Shown in pieces: positions 27,227 through 36,841 of a stretch of DNA of 64,000 nucleotides (position 1 is the stretch's first letter; each line of letters opens with the position of its first letter). A program made the position numbers and the translations under genes. The stretch covers positions 868,001-932,000 of the forward strand of contig NZ_CP041402.1 of assembly GCF_007018905.1 (NCBI RefSeq). The letters run 5' to 3'. The DNA comes from Tardiphaga sp. vice304. GTDB lineage: Bacteria; Pseudomonadota; Alphaproteobacteria; Rhizobiales; Xanthobacteraceae. The notes beneath the pieces are model-generated. The model was not told the origin of the DNA. It did not search any database and saw nothing but the letters and a program-made list of their open reading frames with translations.

Positions 27227-27292
27227 GTAGCCCGGATGAGCTCTGTTCCCGGATAGCAGCACCGCGACGCTGCGCGCCGCTATCCGGGCTAC
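27227..27292. repeat. Palindromic intergenic repeat, CCCGGATG/CCCGGATAGC family, copy 3
   Basis: GTAGCCCGGAT at the left and ATCCGGGCTAC at the right are perfect inverted ends, with an inner pair CCCGGATAGC and GCTATCCGGG. It lies between the GntR gene and the copper operon. Related elements are at 7689 and 15323. Confidence 0.75.
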
Positions 27293-27305
27293 CGATCGCC
27301 GCAGG

Positions 27306-28256
27306 TTAATGCGCGTGGCCAGCACCGGCCGGGGCCTGGGCGCCGATGCCGGCAACATCGAGTTCGACGTCGATCTTGCCGGCCTTCTCGAAGGTCAGCT
27401 GCGCCTTGACCTTGTCGCCCTGCTTGAAGGGGGCGGGGAGGTTGAGCAGCATCAGATGATAACCGCCGGGCTCCAGCTTCACGGTGGCGCCGGGCTTGAT
27501 CTCGAGACCACGGCCGAGTTCGCGCATCTTCATCACGCCGTCCGTCATGGTCATTTCGTGGGCCTCGATCTTGCCGCCATTGCCGAAGCTGCCGCCGGTG
27601 AGGCGGTCGCTGGTCTTGCCCATGTTCATGATCGTGAGGTAGCCGCCGGCGAGCTTGGCGCCGGGCGGGGTCGCGCGGGTCCACGGCGCGGTGATCATCA
27701 ACTCGCCGGCCTGCGCCATCGCGGCCATCGCCGGCTTCGTGGATGCCGCAAGCTGCAGCATCGGGGCAGGGGATTTCAGCGCATGCGGGTCCTGGCCGGC
27801 GGCGGGGATCTCGGCCCAGTTCTCGGAGCCGGCCTCGCAGCTCTGCAGCGTCGGGAAGTACAGCGGCGCATCGGTCTTCAACTCCGCCGGCAGATAGCCG
27901 GTGAAGACGAACTCGTCATAGAAGTCGTTGTCGAGCTTGCCGGTCCAGCTGATCTCCTGCACGCCTTCGGAGGCCTTCATGCCGTGCATGAACTCGTAGG
28001 ATTTCGCATAGGCGCCCTTCTTCGCGTCGATGCTCCAGCCCGGCTTCGGCATCGGCTTCACCGCGACCATGCCCTCGGGAATGGTCACGGTGATCTTGGT
28101 CGTGGCCGACGCCTTGCAGCCATGCGGCACCGCCAGCACGGCGCGATAAGATCCGCCCACCGTGGCGGTGCCGCTTTGCAGGAAGACGTGGGCGTGAGAC
28201 GGCGCCGCGAGGGCGGCGAGGCCGGCAGCGAGCGCGAGCGTGGAGAGGTTCTTCAT
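27306..28256 (-). CDS. Fused YcnI (DUF1775)-PCuAC copper chaperone
   Basis: 316 residues with a signal peptide ending ALAAPSHA, so the mature protein would begin HVFLQSG. An N-terminal His is the copper ligand of YcnI domains, and PKPGWSID supplies the conserved Trp. Residues about 22-165 are DUF1775. Residues about 190-305 are a PCuAC domain with HEM, DGVMKM and GGYHLM, matching the His/Met copper(I) site. It ends GHAH. PCuAC delivers copper to the CuA site of cytochrome oxidase. In Bradyrhizobium pcuABCDE the two domains are separate genes; here they are fused. AAGGA before the ATG fixes the start; the long frame upstream is antisense-like read-through of the receptor gene. Confidence 0.9.
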   Translation of the reverse strand: MKNLSTLALAAGLAALAAPSHAHVFLQSGTATVGGSYRAVLAVPHGCKASATTKITVTIPEGMVAVKPMPKPGWSIDAKKGAYAKSYEFMHGMKASEGVQEISWTGKLDNDFYDEFVFTGYLPAELKTDAPLYFPTLQSCEAGSENWAEIPAAGQDPHALKSPAPMLQLAASTKPAMAAMAQAGELMITAPWTRATPPGAKLAGGYLTIMNMGKTSDRLTGGSFGNGGKIEAHEMTMTDGVMKMRELGRGLEIKPGATVKLEPGGYHLMLLNLPAPFKQGDKVKAQLTFEKAGKIDVELDVAGIGAQAPAGAGHAH

Positions 28257-28291
28257 GGTAGGTCCTTTCGTTGGATGCTTGGTCATGGCGA

Positions 28292-30499
28292 TCACCAGCG
28301 GGCCTTGATGCCGGCATAGACGGCGCGGCCGAAGCCGGGCTCGAACAGCGTCGAATTCGCATTGGCCCTGTCGATGATGCTGGCCGAGGCGATGTAGGTG
28401 GTATTGGCGATGTTGCGGGCCTCGATATAGCCGGAATAGGTGCCGCCATTGTCGACGCCGGCCTTGAGGCCCCAGATCGCATAGGGTTCGGTCTTCAGCG
28501 TGTTGGCGCTGTCGACGTAATAGGATTCCGGCACCCATTCGAGATTGGGGCCGATGTAGAAGCCGTTGGCGTGCTTGTAGAGCAGTTCGGCGCGCAAATA
28601 ATGGTTGGGCGCGCCGGGCAGCAGGTTGTTGCCGTAGACCGCGTCGTTGTCGAAGCGGAAGTCGTTCAGCGTGTAAGCCATGTTGAGCCACAGCCGGTCG
28701 GGCTGCTCGCCGACGGCGAACAGGCCCTTCATCACGGCGATGCCGAGGCCGGCCTCGATACCCTGATGGATGGAGCGGTCGGCGTTGGTGACGTTGCAAT
28801 TGCCGAATACGCTGTACAGGCACAGCAACTCGTTCTTGATCTCGGCGCGGTAGCCGGTCAGCTCCCAGGTGAGGTCGGGCCGCCGGCCACGGGTGCCGAT
28901 CTCATAGGTCGTGGCGCGTTGCGGCTTGATGCTGGTGAAGGGGATCGTCGGGATGCCTGCACCCGACGAGCTTTCGCCGAAGCTCGGCACTTCGGCGCTG
29001 CGCGAGACATTGGCATAAGCCTGCCAGGTCGGATCGATCTGCCACAACAGGCCCGCCTTCGGGCTCCACAGGTTGAATTCGGTCGAGCCTGAATTGTCGC
29101 CGTCGCTCAGGAAACGATCCCGGCGATTGCGTGTCGCGTAGAGGAACTGGGTGCCGGCAATCGCCGCCACGCTCGGCAGAAAATAGAACGAATTCTCGGC
29201 ATAGACCGAGGTGTTCTTCGACGAGTCGACCGATGATGAAGCCAGCGCGCCCTTCTGACCGCCCACATTGACGTATTGCGTGTTGTCGATGCGGCCGTTG
29301 ACGAGGTTGACGCCGGCGGTGAACACGTTGCGGTAGCCGCCGATGAAGCGGTCGTCGGTGAGCTTCGCGAAGCCGCCATAGTCCTGGTAGTGATAGTCCA
29401 GCACCTGGAAGATCGGGTGCATCAGGTGGCGATCGACGCCGAACACGCCGAAATCTACTGTGGTGTTGTCAAAGCGGATCGTGGTCTTGTTGGCGAGCCG
29501 CACGGTGTCGATATTGCGCTGCTGGTCGCCGCTGATGTTGCCGGCGGCGGCGGTGGTCGGCGAGTTCAGCGCCGAGGCCCTGGTCACCGAGCCGGGAATC
29601 CGCTGCCGCACCTCGTTGGCGTTGAGATAGAACCGGGTCTCGAAATCCGGCGAGAACTGGTAGCCGACATTGCCGCTGACGCGGGTCGATGTGCCCCAGC
29701 TATGATCGCGAAAACCGTCGGTCGATTGCGTCGAGGCGGTGAGGAAGCCGTCCCACGGGCCGTTGGCGCCGCCGGCGCTGGCCTGCACGCGACGATAGCC
29801 GAACGCGCCCATGTCGATGCTGGCGCTGTTGGGGAACGGATCGCGGCCGGTCGGAGTGACGAAGTTGATCGCGCCGCCCATCGAATTGGCGCCGAACCGC
29901 AGCGCGTTGCCGCCCTTGTAGACCTCGACATATTTGTAGGCGGTCGGATCGATCTCCTGAAAATCGCCATAGCCATCCGAGGTGTTGATCGGGATGCCGT
30001 CCATATAGAGCTGTACGCCGCGCAGATGGAAATTGCGCGACAGGCCGGAGCCGCGGATCGACAGCCGCGTGTCGTCGCCCCATTTCGGTTGCGCGATCAC
30101 GCCCGGCACATAATCGAGGATGTCCTTGATCGAGTTGCTGACGGTCGAGTTGCGCCAGACATCGGCCGTCACCAGCGCGACGCCGCCCGGCGTTCGCTGG
30201 ATTTCGCGGAGCGCCTGCTGCGCGGTGGCGACGGTGAGCGAGCCCGGTACGCCCGGCGCCTGGGCGGTTTGCGCCGATGCCACCACCGGCTGACGCGAGG
30301 CGCGTGTCGAGGTGGTTGTGGCGCGACGGGCCGGTCGGGCGGCAGCGCGCTTTTGCTGCGGGGCATCGACGGTCACGGACGGCAGCTCGGTCTGTGAACC
30401 GGCTTGCGCGGAGGCGGCATCCGAGAAGGTCGCGCTGGATAGCAGCGCAGCCGCGGATGCCAGCGAAGCGCTGCGCAGCCGCAGGGATACGGAAAACAT
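28292..30499 (-). CDS. TonB-dependent outer-membrane receptor, probable copper/metal receptor
   Basis: 735 residues: signal peptide (about 1-31), a Pro/Arg/Thr-rich linker, plug domain (about 95-225: IKDILDYVPGVIAQPKWGDD, LSIRGSGLSRNFHLRGVQLYMDG, VEVYKGGNALRFGANSMGGAINF) and a beta barrel to the C-terminus (ending AGIKARW). It imports a metal or metal chelate using TonB energy. Between the DUF2946 and YcnI-PCuAC genes on the same strand, it corresponds to PcuB of the Bradyrhizobium copper-starvation operon. Substrate is inferred from context. Confidence 0.9.
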   Translation of the reverse strand: MFSVSLRLRSASLASAAALLSSATFSDAASAQAGSQTELPSVTVDAPQQKRAAARPARRATTTSTRASRQPVVASAQTAQAPGVPGSLTVATAQQALREIQRTPGGVALVTADVWRNSTVSNSIKDILDYVPGVIAQPKWGDDTRLSIRGSGLSRNFHLRGVQLYMDGIPINTSDGYGDFQEIDPTAYKYVEVYKGGNALRFGANSMGGAINFVTPTGRDPFPNSASIDMGAFGYRRVQASAGGANGPWDGFLTASTQSTDGFRDHSWGTSTRVSGNVGYQFSPDFETRFYLNANEVRQRIPGSVTRASALNSPTTAAAGNISGDQQRNIDTVRLANKTTIRFDNTTVDFGVFGVDRHLMHPIFQVLDYHYQDYGGFAKLTDDRFIGGYRNVFTAGVNLVNGRIDNTQYVNVGGQKGALASSSVDSSKNTSVYAENSFYFLPSVAAIAGTQFLYATRNRRDRFLSDGDNSGSTEFNLWSPKAGLLWQIDPTWQAYANVSRSAEVPSFGESSSGAGIPTIPFTSIKPQRATTYEIGTRGRRPDLTWELTGYRAEIKNELLCLYSVFGNCNVTNADRSIHQGIEAGLGIAVMKGLFAVGEQPDRLWLNMAYTLNDFRFDNDAVYGNNLLPGAPNHYLRAELLYKHANGFYIGPNLEWVPESYYVDSANTLKTEPYAIWGLKAGVDNGGTYSGYIEARNIANTTYIASASIIDRANANSTLFEPGFGRAVYAGIKARW

Positions 30500-30555
30500 G
30501 GGTTAACTCCACCGGATTGATATGACGAGATGGGCGCGCGGGATCGCGCGGGACG

Positions 30556-30927
30556 TCAGATCAGTCGCGGCGGGGCACGGGCCTGATGGTCGGTGGCGGC
30601 CAACCGCGCAATAATGGCGGCCTCGCGGGCGATGGTCGGTGCGATGGTGATCGCGATCCGCGTGGTGAGGAACTCGGTCGGCTGCGGCGGCGCGCCGGGC
30701 GCGTGCGCGAATACGCAGACCGGGCAATGCACCGCGACCTGGCCGGGGCTCTTGCCGGCGTCGCCATGGTCCGGATTGACGGCGCAGATCTCGAAGCCGG
30801 CGGCGTAGAGCGCCGGCGACACCGAGGCCAGCAGCAGGCTGGAGAGGATGACGTTGAGCACGAGCGCATAGGCCGCGGCGAGCGATGCCACGGTGCCAAA
30901 CCGGCGTCTGTGCGAATGCTGCTTCAA
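30556..30927 (-). CDS. DUF2946-family small membrane-associated protein
   Basis: 123 residues from a TTG at 30927, chosen because GAGGAAAG precedes it; an upstream in-frame TTG at 30948 is the alternative. One hydrophobic segment (about 14-42) is followed by a periplasmic-type region with CAVNP and CPVCVFAHAPGAPP; the CxxC and adjacent His could bind copper. DUF2946 proteins recur at the head of copper-uptake operons, as here. Likely the PcuA-position gene; specific role unknown. Confidence 0.75.
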   Translation of the reverse strand: MKQHSHRRRFGTVASLAAAYALVLNVILSSLLLASVSPALYAAGFEICAVNPDHGDAGKSPGQVAVHCPVCVFAHAPGAPPQPTEFLTTRIAITIAPTIAREAAIIARLAATDHQARAPPRLI

Positions 30928-30945
30928 AGAACTTTCCTCATCCCC

Positions 30946-30973
30946 CAACTAGCATGGCAGGGGACGCTGTCAA
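30946..30973 (-). promoter_or_regulatory. Candidate promoter of the copper operon
   Basis: On the minus strand TTGACA is followed after 16 bases by TAGTTG, a perfect -35 with a weak -10, about 20 bases before the DUF2946 start. The close spacing gives a very short leader. Confidence 0.4.
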
Positions 30974-31011
30974 AGAGCACAGATTTCGTCTGCGGCGCTC
31001 GGACAACAGGT

Positions 31012-31902
31012 CTACAGCACCACGATGCCGGCGTGCTTGGCCTTGTCGTCGGGCTCGACATGGATGGTGATCAGCGCCTCGCCGATCTCCTCCCGGATCG
31101 CGATCTCGAGCGTGTCGCAGATCTCGTGCGCGTCGCTGACGGTGGTGGTGCCCGGCACCACCAAATGAAAGTCGATGAAGGTCATGCGGCCGGCGCGGCG
31201 GGTGCGCAGGTCGTGCGCCTCGATCGCGCCACCCGATTGGGTCGAGATGATCTTCTTGATGGCCAGCAGCGTCGTCGGCGGAATCGACTCGTCCATCAGC
31301 CCGCTGAGCGATTCCTTCATCAGGGCCCAGCCGGCCCACAGGATATTGAGCGCCACCAAAGCGGCGAGGATCGGATCGAGGATCGGAATGTTCAGGACAG
31401 CGGCAACGCCGACGCCGCCCAGCACGCCGATCGACGACACCACGTCAGTCAGGAGGTGGCGGCCGTCGGCCACCAGCGCCGGCGAGCGCCGGCTGCGGCC
31501 GAACCGCATCAGCACCCAGGCCCAGATCGCATTGAGTGCGGTGGCCAGGCCGTTGACGGCCAGCCCCAGCCAGGGCGCATCGAGCGCGCGCGGCGCCAGA
31601 TAGCTGGCATAGGCCTCGTGGAGAATCAGGATCGCGGCCAGCACGATCAGCACGCCTTCCAGCACGGCGGAGAAATATTCCGCCTTGTGGTGCCCGTAGG
31701 GATGTTCCTCGTCGGCCGGCTTGGCACTCAGGCTGATCGCCATCAGCGCCACGACGGCCGTCACCACATTGACGATGCTTTCGATCGCGTCCGACAGCAG
31801 CGCGACGCTGCCGGTGAGGTGATAGGCGACATATTTCAGGCCGAGGACGGCGAAGCCCACGACGATGCTGCCCTGCGCCAGACTGCGAACGCTTGTCATC
31901 AT
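31012..31902 (-). CDS. Cation diffusion facilitator (CDF) metal transporter
   Basis: 296 residues with six membrane helices and a cytoplasmic C-terminal ferredoxin-like domain (about 210-290). The transport-site residues are SDAIES in helix 2 (Asp and Glu rather than the FieF Asp-Asp) and HLLTD in helix 5 (DGRHLLTD). HPYGHHKAEYFSAV is the conserved loop after helix 2. CDF proteins export Zn, Fe, Mn or Co using the proton gradient. The Asp-Glu variant makes metal choice uncertain. Its position beside a copper operon may be incidental. Confidence 0.9.
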   Translation of the reverse strand: MMTSVRSLAQGSIVVGFAVLGLKYVAYHLTGSVALLSDAIESIVNVVTAVVALMAISLSAKPADEEHPYGHHKAEYFSAVLEGVLIVLAAILILHEAYASYLAPRALDAPWLGLAVNGLATALNAIWAWVLMRFGRSRRSPALVADGRHLLTDVVSSIGVLGGVGVAAVLNIPILDPILAALVALNILWAGWALMKESLSGLMDESIPPTTLLAIKKIISTQSGGAIEAHDLRTRRAGRMTFIDFHLVVPGTTTVSDAHEICDTLEIAIREEIGEALITIHVEPDDKAKHAGIVVL

Positions 31903-32082
31903 CTATGCTCATTGAGGGACGCGGCAAGCGCGGCTGTGTGCTCTAGTATGGCGTCGCCGGAGATGCAAGGCGCATTCCCATAGCTGCGATTGCTTCGCAT
32001 TACGACTGGCATTTGAGCGGCGATGCTGCGAAGTCGCGCTTGATTCCGCGGCGTTACCAAGGCAGTTTGAAACGATCGTCGG

Positions 32083-32099
32083 ACCCGATCTGATCGGGT
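32083..32099. promoter_or_regulatory. Perfect palindrome upstream of SulP gene
   Basis: ACCCGATC-T-GATCGGGT is a 17-base perfect dyad 112 bases before the SulP start. It looks like an operator for a dimeric regulator rather than a terminator, since the gene on its left runs the other way. No cognate regulator is adjacent. Confidence 0.4.
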
Positions 32100-32142
32100 G
32101 GCTCGGCCGGGCGCCTATCCCCCGGAAACCCCTCAGCGCAAT

Positions 32143-32155
32143 CAGAAATTTTCTG
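32143..32155. promoter_or_regulatory. Second palindrome upstream of SulP gene
   Basis: CAGAAA-T-TTTCTG is a 13-base perfect dyad 56 bases before the SulP ATG, in a short AT-rich patch. Possible operator or promoter-proximal element. Confidence 0.35.
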
Positions 32156-32211
32156 CTTTCGGTAGATCGGGCATGGCCCGTCAGCCGCGCTGACCCTATC
32201 GGTCTTTCCCC

Positions 32212-33678
32212 ATGACATTCGTCGAACGCTTCCGCCGCGAATGGTTGAGCAATATTCCCACTGAACTCTTATCCGGTACGCTGGTCGCGCTGGCGCTGAT
32301 TCCGGAAGCGATCGGATTCTCCATCGTCGCCGGCGTCGATCCCAAAATCGGGCTCTATGCCTCGTTCTCGATCGCGGTGGTCACCGCCATCGTCGGCGGG
32401 CGTCCGGCGATGATCTCTGCCGCCACGGCCTCCACCGCGGTGCTGATGATCACGCTCGTGCGCGACCACGGCCTGCAATATCTGTTCGCCGCGACCGTGC
32501 TGATGGGCCTGATCCAGATCGTCGCTGGCGCGCTGCGGCTGGGCCTCCTGATGAAATTCGTGTCGCGCTCGGTGATGACCGGCTTCGTCAATGCGCTGGC
32601 GATCCTGATCTTCATGGCGCAGCTGCCGCAGCTGATAAATGTGGGCTGGCCAACCTACCCGATGGTCGCCGCCGGCCTCGGCATCATCTATTTGTTCCCC
32701 TACGTCACGAAGCGCGTGCCGTCGGCGCTGGTCGCCATCATCGTGCTCACGGCGTTCACGCTGCTTTCCGGAATCAAGTTGCGCACCGTCGGCGACATGG
32801 GCGAGTTGCCGTCCTCGCTGCCGTTCTTCGCGCTGCCGCAGGTGCCGTTCAATTTCGAAACGCTGCGGATCATCCTGCCCTATTCGCTGACCATGGCGGC
32901 CGTCGGCCTGCTGGAATCGCTGCTCACGGCGTCGATCGTCGACGACATGACCGACACGTCCAGCAACAAGAACCGCGAATGTGTCGGCCAGGGCGTCGCC
33001 AATTTCGTCACTGGCTTTCTCGGCGCGATGGGCGGCTGCGCGATGATCGGGCAGTCCGTCATCAACGTCACCGCCGGCGCGCGGACGCGGCTGTCGACGC
33101 TGTTCGCCGGTTGCCTGCTGCTGTTCCTGATCGTGGTGCTCGGCGACTGGGTGAAACAGATCCCGATGGCGGCTTTGGTCGCCGTCATGATCATGGTGTC
33201 GATCTCGACCTTCTCGTGGTCGTCGGTCACCAACCTGCGCTCGCATCCGCTGAGCTCCAGCGTGGTGATGCTGACGGTGGTGGTCCTCGTGGTCGTCACC
33301 GGTGATCTGTCGATGGGCGTGCTGGGTGGCGTGGTGATGAGCGGCGTGTTCTTCGCCGCCAAGGTGGCGCGGTTGCTCGATGTCGGCTCGGAGCGCAGCG
33401 CGGACGGCGGCGGCATCACCTACCGCGTCCGGGGCCAGGTGTTCTTCGCCTCGACGCAGAGCCTGATCGACGCCTTCGATTACCAGGACGTGCCGGCGCG
33501 CGTCTGCATCGACGTCAGCGCGGCGCATTTCTGGGACATCAGCGCGATCGGCGCACTGGACGATATCGTGCTGAAGCTGCGCCGCCATGGCGCGGACGTC
33601 GAGGTGATGGGGCTGAACCAGGCCAGCGAGACCATGGTCGAAAAATTCGGAACGCATCACCGCGCTCAGACACCCTGA
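32212..33678 (+). CDS. SulP-family inorganic anion transporter with STAS domain
   Basis: 488 residues. The membrane domain (about 25-385) starts with [24 protein letters not shown], the SulP signature, and includes [25 protein letters not shown]-terminal STAS domain (about 395-480) has [20 protein letters not shown]. SulP proteins move sulfate, bicarbonate, molybdate or dicarboxylates. No carbonic anhydrase or sulfate gene is adjacent, so the substrate is open. Confidence 0.92.
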   Translation: MTFVERFRREWLSNIPTELLSGTLVALALIPEAIGFSIVAGVDPKIGLYASFSIAVVTAIVGGRPAMISAATASTAVLMITLVRDHGLQYLFAATVLMGLIQIVAGALRLGLLMKFVSRSVMTGFVNALAILIFMAQLPQLINVGWPTYPMVAAGLGIIYLFPYVTKRVPSALVAIIVLTAFTLLSGIKLRTVGDMGELPSSLPFFALPQVPFNFETLRIILPYSLTMAAVGLLESLLTASIVDDMTDTSSNKNRECVGQGVANFVTGFLGAMGGCAMIGQSVINVTAGARTRLSTLFAGCLLLFLIVVLGDWVKQIPMAALVAVMIMVSISTFSWSSVTNLRSHPLSSSVVMLTVVVLVVVTGDLSMGVLGGVVMSGVFFAAKVARLLDVGSERSADGGGITYRVRGQVFFASTQSLIDAFDYQDVPARVCIDVSAAHFWDISAIGALDDIVLKLRRHGADVEVMGLNQASETMVEKFGTHHRAQTP

Positions 33679-33838
33679 AGTGGTGGTGGCTGTGGCGCTT
33701 GCATCACACCCTGCGCAAAAAGCCCCGCCATGGCGCCGTTGACACGAATGTCACTTTCCTAAGTTCGCTGCAGGCCCCAACCGATGGGGGGACGGATCGC
33801 GCTACCAAGCGCGGTTCCATTGGTAGTGACGACTGGGA

Positions 33839-34519
33839 ATGATGATGACGGGTTTTGGCGGATCACGCGGGTTGCGCTTGCTGGCGCTGTTGATGGTGTC
33901 GGCCTCGCTGGCCGGCTGCGCCAGCAGCGGTGGCGGGCTCGGCGGTTTTGCCGGGGGCGCGTCGGCGAAATATGCCTCCATGACCGATGGTGGCCATGAA
34001 CTGCCCCCCATCGATGTCAGCGAGATCGACCCGGCGATGCTGCGCCAGCCGGTCGAGTACCGCACGCGGGAACCTGCCGGCACCATCATCGTCGATACCG
34101 CCGCGCGCCATCTTTATCTGGTCGAGGGCAACGGCCGCGCGATGCGCTACGGCATCGGGGTCGGCAAGGCGGGCCTGGCGTTTGCCGGCAACGCCGTGAT
34201 CAAGCGCAAGGCGGAATGGCCGCATTGGAGCCCGACCGAGAACATGATGAACCGCGAGCCGGCGCGCTATCGCCACATGGCCAGCGGTCTGCAGGGCGGC
34301 ATCGACAATCCGCTCGGCCCGCGCGCGATGTATCTGTATCAGGGCGACCGCGACACCATGTTCCGGATCCACGGCACCACCGAGCCGGCGACCATCGGCC
34401 ATGCCGTCTCCAGCGGCTGCATCCGGCTGATGAACCAGGACATCATCGACCTCTACAGCCGCGTCCAGACCGGCAGCCGCGTGGTCGTGATCCAGGGCGG
34501 CCGCTCGGCGGAGTCGTAA
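33839..34519 (+). CDS. L,D-transpeptidase (YkuD) lipoprotein
   Basis: 226 residues. A signal peptide ends in the lipobox LAGC with the lipidated Cys at 27 (using ATG 33839; ATG 33842 or 33845 are equally possible). The YkuD domain (about 80-222) holds the catalytic HGTTEPATIGHAVSSGCIRL with the nucleophile Cys194. These enzymes form 3-3 crosslinks in peptidoglycan or attach proteins to it. It is convergent with the molybdoenzyme gene (7-base gap). Confidence 0.92.
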   Translation: MMMTGFGGSRGLRLLALLMVSASLAGCASSGGGLGGFAGGASAKYASMTDGGHELPPIDVSEIDPAMLRQPVEYRTREPAGTIIVDTAARHLYLVEGNGRAMRYGIGVGKAGLAFAGNAVIKRKAEWPHWSPTENMMNREPARYRHMASGLQGGIDNPLGPRAMYLYQGDRDTMFRIHGTTEPATIGHAVSSGCIRLMNQDIIDLYSRVQTGSRVVVIQGGRSAES

Positions 34520-34525
34520 GACGGC

Positions 34526-36841
34526 TCATTTCAGGATGAGACGCACCGGCACTGATTTCGCCGCGGGGACCATGCTCTCCTCGGCGTAATGCCCGACCGG
34601 GACCAGCACGTTACATTCCGGATAATAGGCGCCGACGCTGCCGCGCGGGATGTTGTAGGAAAACACCTTCAGCCCGCGCATTTCGCGCGCCAGACCGTCC
34701 GGCGCATCGGTGGCGAGTCCAACCGCGTCGCCATCCTTCAGGCCGTAGTGCACGATATCTTCCGGGTTCATGAACAAAATCTCGCGGGTGCCGCTCACGT
34801 CGCGCATGCGATCTTCATAGCCGTAAATCGTGGTGTTGAACTGGTCGTTGGAGCGCAGTGTCATCAACCGAAGCAGGCCCGGCGCGTCGGCAAACCCGGT
34901 GGCCGAGAGTTGGGTCGGCGCGAAGAAGGTCGCCAGTCCGCTCTTGGTCGCGGTGAAGTCGCGACGGCGCGCCTTGTTGTCTCGATAGAAGCCGCCAGGC
35001 TTTTTCAGGCGCTGGTTGAAATCGTAGAACCACTCCGGATAGGTCTCGGCAATGGCGTCGCGCACCTTTGCGTAATCGGCGGTCCATGCCGTCCAGTCCA
35101 GTTTCGGATTGTCAGGCAGCGTCGCCTTGGCGATTTCCGCCACGATGGTGGCTTCAGCCAGCAGGTCCTTGCTGCTCGGCTCGACATCGCCGAACGACGG
35201 GTGAATGACGCTGGTGGAATCCTCCATCGATACGGTCTGCGGGCCGCTGGCCTGCACGTCGCGCTCGATCCGGCTGAGGCACGGCAACAAATAAGTCACC
35301 TCGCCGGGGACCAGATGGTTGCGGTTGAGCTTGGTCGCGATCTGTACCGAGAGCCGCAATCCGCCCCATGCCGGTTCCATGCGTTGGGTATCCGGAATGG
35401 CGCGCAGAAAATTCCCGCCGAGGGCGATGAAGCCGCGGACGTCGCCTTTCAAGATTCCTTCGCAGGCTTCGACGGTGTTGAGGCCCTTGTCGCGCGGCGG
35501 TTCGAAGCCGTACTGCGTAGCCAACTTGTCCAGCGGCACCAGTTCAGGATTTTCGGAGATGCCGACGGTGCGCTGGCCCTGCACATTGGAATGGCCGCGC
35601 ACCGGGCACGGACCGGCGCCGGGCTTGCCGATATTGCCGCGCAGCAGCAGCAGGTTGCAGGCCATGTGGACGTTCTGCACGCCGAAGCGATGCTGCGTCA
35701 GCCCCATGCCGTAGACCAGGATCACGGCCTTGGCGCGGGCATAGGTTTCCGCAGCAGTTTCGATGTCGGAGCGCGACAGCGAAGTTTCTTGCTCGATCTC
35801 CGCCCAGTCGGCGGCGCGGCAGAACGTGGCGAGTTCCTCGAAGCCGGAGGTGTGGGTGGCAATGAATTCGTGGTCCAGCACGCGTGCGCCGCCTGTCGCA
35901 GTAGCCGCGTCGTCTCGTTCGATCAGCCATTTGCACATGCCGGTCATCACGGCGATGTCACTGCCCGGACGCGGCTGGTAATATTGCGTGCTGATCGCGG
36001 TCGAGGAGCCCGTCACCATCTGCAACGGCGACTGCGGATTGGTGAACTCCTCCAGGCCGCGTTCACGCAGCGGATTGAAGGTGATGATCGGCACGCCGCG
36101 TTTTGCCGCGGGCTGCAACTCGTGCAGCATACGCGGGCTGTTGGAGCCGACATTCTGGCCGAAGAACAGGATGCAGTCGGTGTGTTCGAAGTCCTCCAGC
36201 TTGACGGTGCCGACCGGCACGCCGATCGCCGACTTCAAGCCGACCGAGGTCGACTCATGGCACATGTTCGAGCTGTCGGGCAGGTTGTTGTTGCCGTACA
36301 TGCGCGCCAGCAGGCCGTACATGTAGGACGTTTCCAGCGAGGCTCGGCCGGAGGCATAGAACACCACCGACTTTGGCTTCAACGCCTTCAACTCGCGGCC
36401 GATCTCGGCGAAGGCCTCTTCCCATTGGCAAGGCACATATTTGTCGGTGGCGGCGTCGTAGCGCATCGGTGCGGTCAGTCGGCCCTGATGCTCCAGATCG
36501 AAGTCAGGCCACGTCCGCAATTCGGTCAGCGTGTGTTTGGCGAAGAATTCCGGCGTGCAGCGGTGCCGAGTCAGGTCCCAAGCCGTCGCCTTGGCGCCGT
36601 TCTCGCAAAATTCAGCCGGGCTCAGCTTGTCCGGTTTGCCCCAAGCGCAGCTTACGCATGCAAACCCGTCATCCTTGTTCTGCCGAAGCAATTGCCGGCC
36701 GAGCGTGACCGGGTTGGGTTGTTCGCGCAGCACGACGGACGTCAGACCCCGCAGCGACCCCCATCCGCCGACTGCCCCATCATATTGGTGCACAGGCTCT
36801 TCGGTCGCAGCAGGAGCGGCGATGATCTCGGCATTCGACAT
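34526..36841 (-). CDS. FdhF/YdeP-family molybdopterin oxidoreductase
   Basis: 771 residues of the DMSO reductase superfamily, YdeP branch. The N-terminal cluster region is DGFACVSCAWGKPDKLSPAEFCENG. The predicted Mo ligand Cys lies in SNMCHESTSVGLK. MGD-binding motifs include VVFYASGRASLE, GPCPVRGHSNVQGQRTVG and the C-terminal ASP-fold domain (MTLRSNDQFNTTIYGYEDR). E. coli YdeP is linked to acid resistance, but no reaction is proven. The ATG at 36841 is preferred over a TTG 18 bases upstream. No partner subunit or FdhD is adjacent. Confidence 0.9.
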   Translation of the reverse strand: MSNAEIIAAPAATEEPVHQYDGAVGGWGSLRGLTSVVLREQPNPVTLGRQLLRQNKDDGFACVSCAWGKPDKLSPAEFCENGAKATAWDLTRHRCTPEFFAKHTLTELRTWPDFDLEHQGRLTAPMRYDAATDKYVPCQWEEAFAEIGRELKALKPKSVVFYASGRASLETSYMYGLLARMYGNNNLPDSSNMCHESTSVGLKSAIGVPVGTVKLEDFEHTDCILFFGQNVGSNSPRMLHELQPAAKRGVPIITFNPLRERGLEEFTNPQSPLQMVTGSSTAISTQYYQPRPGSDIAVMTGMCKWLIERDDAATATGGARVLDHEFIATHTSGFEELATFCRAADWAEIEQETSLSRSDIETAAETYARAKAVILVYGMGLTQHRFGVQNVHMACNLLLLRGNIGKPGAGPCPVRGHSNVQGQRTVGISENPELVPLDKLATQYGFEPPRDKGLNTVEACEGILKGDVRGFIALGGNFLRAIPDTQRMEPAWGGLRLSVQIATKLNRNHLVPGEVTYLLPCLSRIERDVQASGPQTVSMEDSTSVIHPSFGDVEPSSKDLLAEATIVAEIAKATLPDNPKLDWTAWTADYAKVRDAIAETYPEWFYDFNQRLKKPGGFYRDNKARRRDFTATKSGLATFFAPTQLSATGFADAPGLLRLMTLRSNDQFNTTIYGYEDRMRDVSGTREILFMNPEDIVHYGLKDGDAVGLATDAPDGLAREMRGLKVFSYNIPRGSVGAYYPECNVLVPVGHYAEESMVPAAKSVPVRLILK

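Larger units (their letters stand above)
31903..32211. other. 309-base intergenic region between CDF and SulP genes
   Basis: No coding sequence is apparent. It separates divergent genes and so holds both promoters. Two perfect short palindromes on the SulP side (32083-32099 and 32143-32155) are its only clear structure. Confidence 0.6.

Noticed and set aside
28257..28823. N-terminal extension of the YcnI-PCuAC frame into the receptor gene
   Set aside because: It reads the TonB receptor out of frame; the signal peptide and AAGGA ribosome site place the start at 28256.
33739..33765. Promoter TTGACA...TAAGTT before the L,D-transpeptidase
   Set aside because: The -35 is perfect but the spacing is only 15 bases and the -10 is poor.
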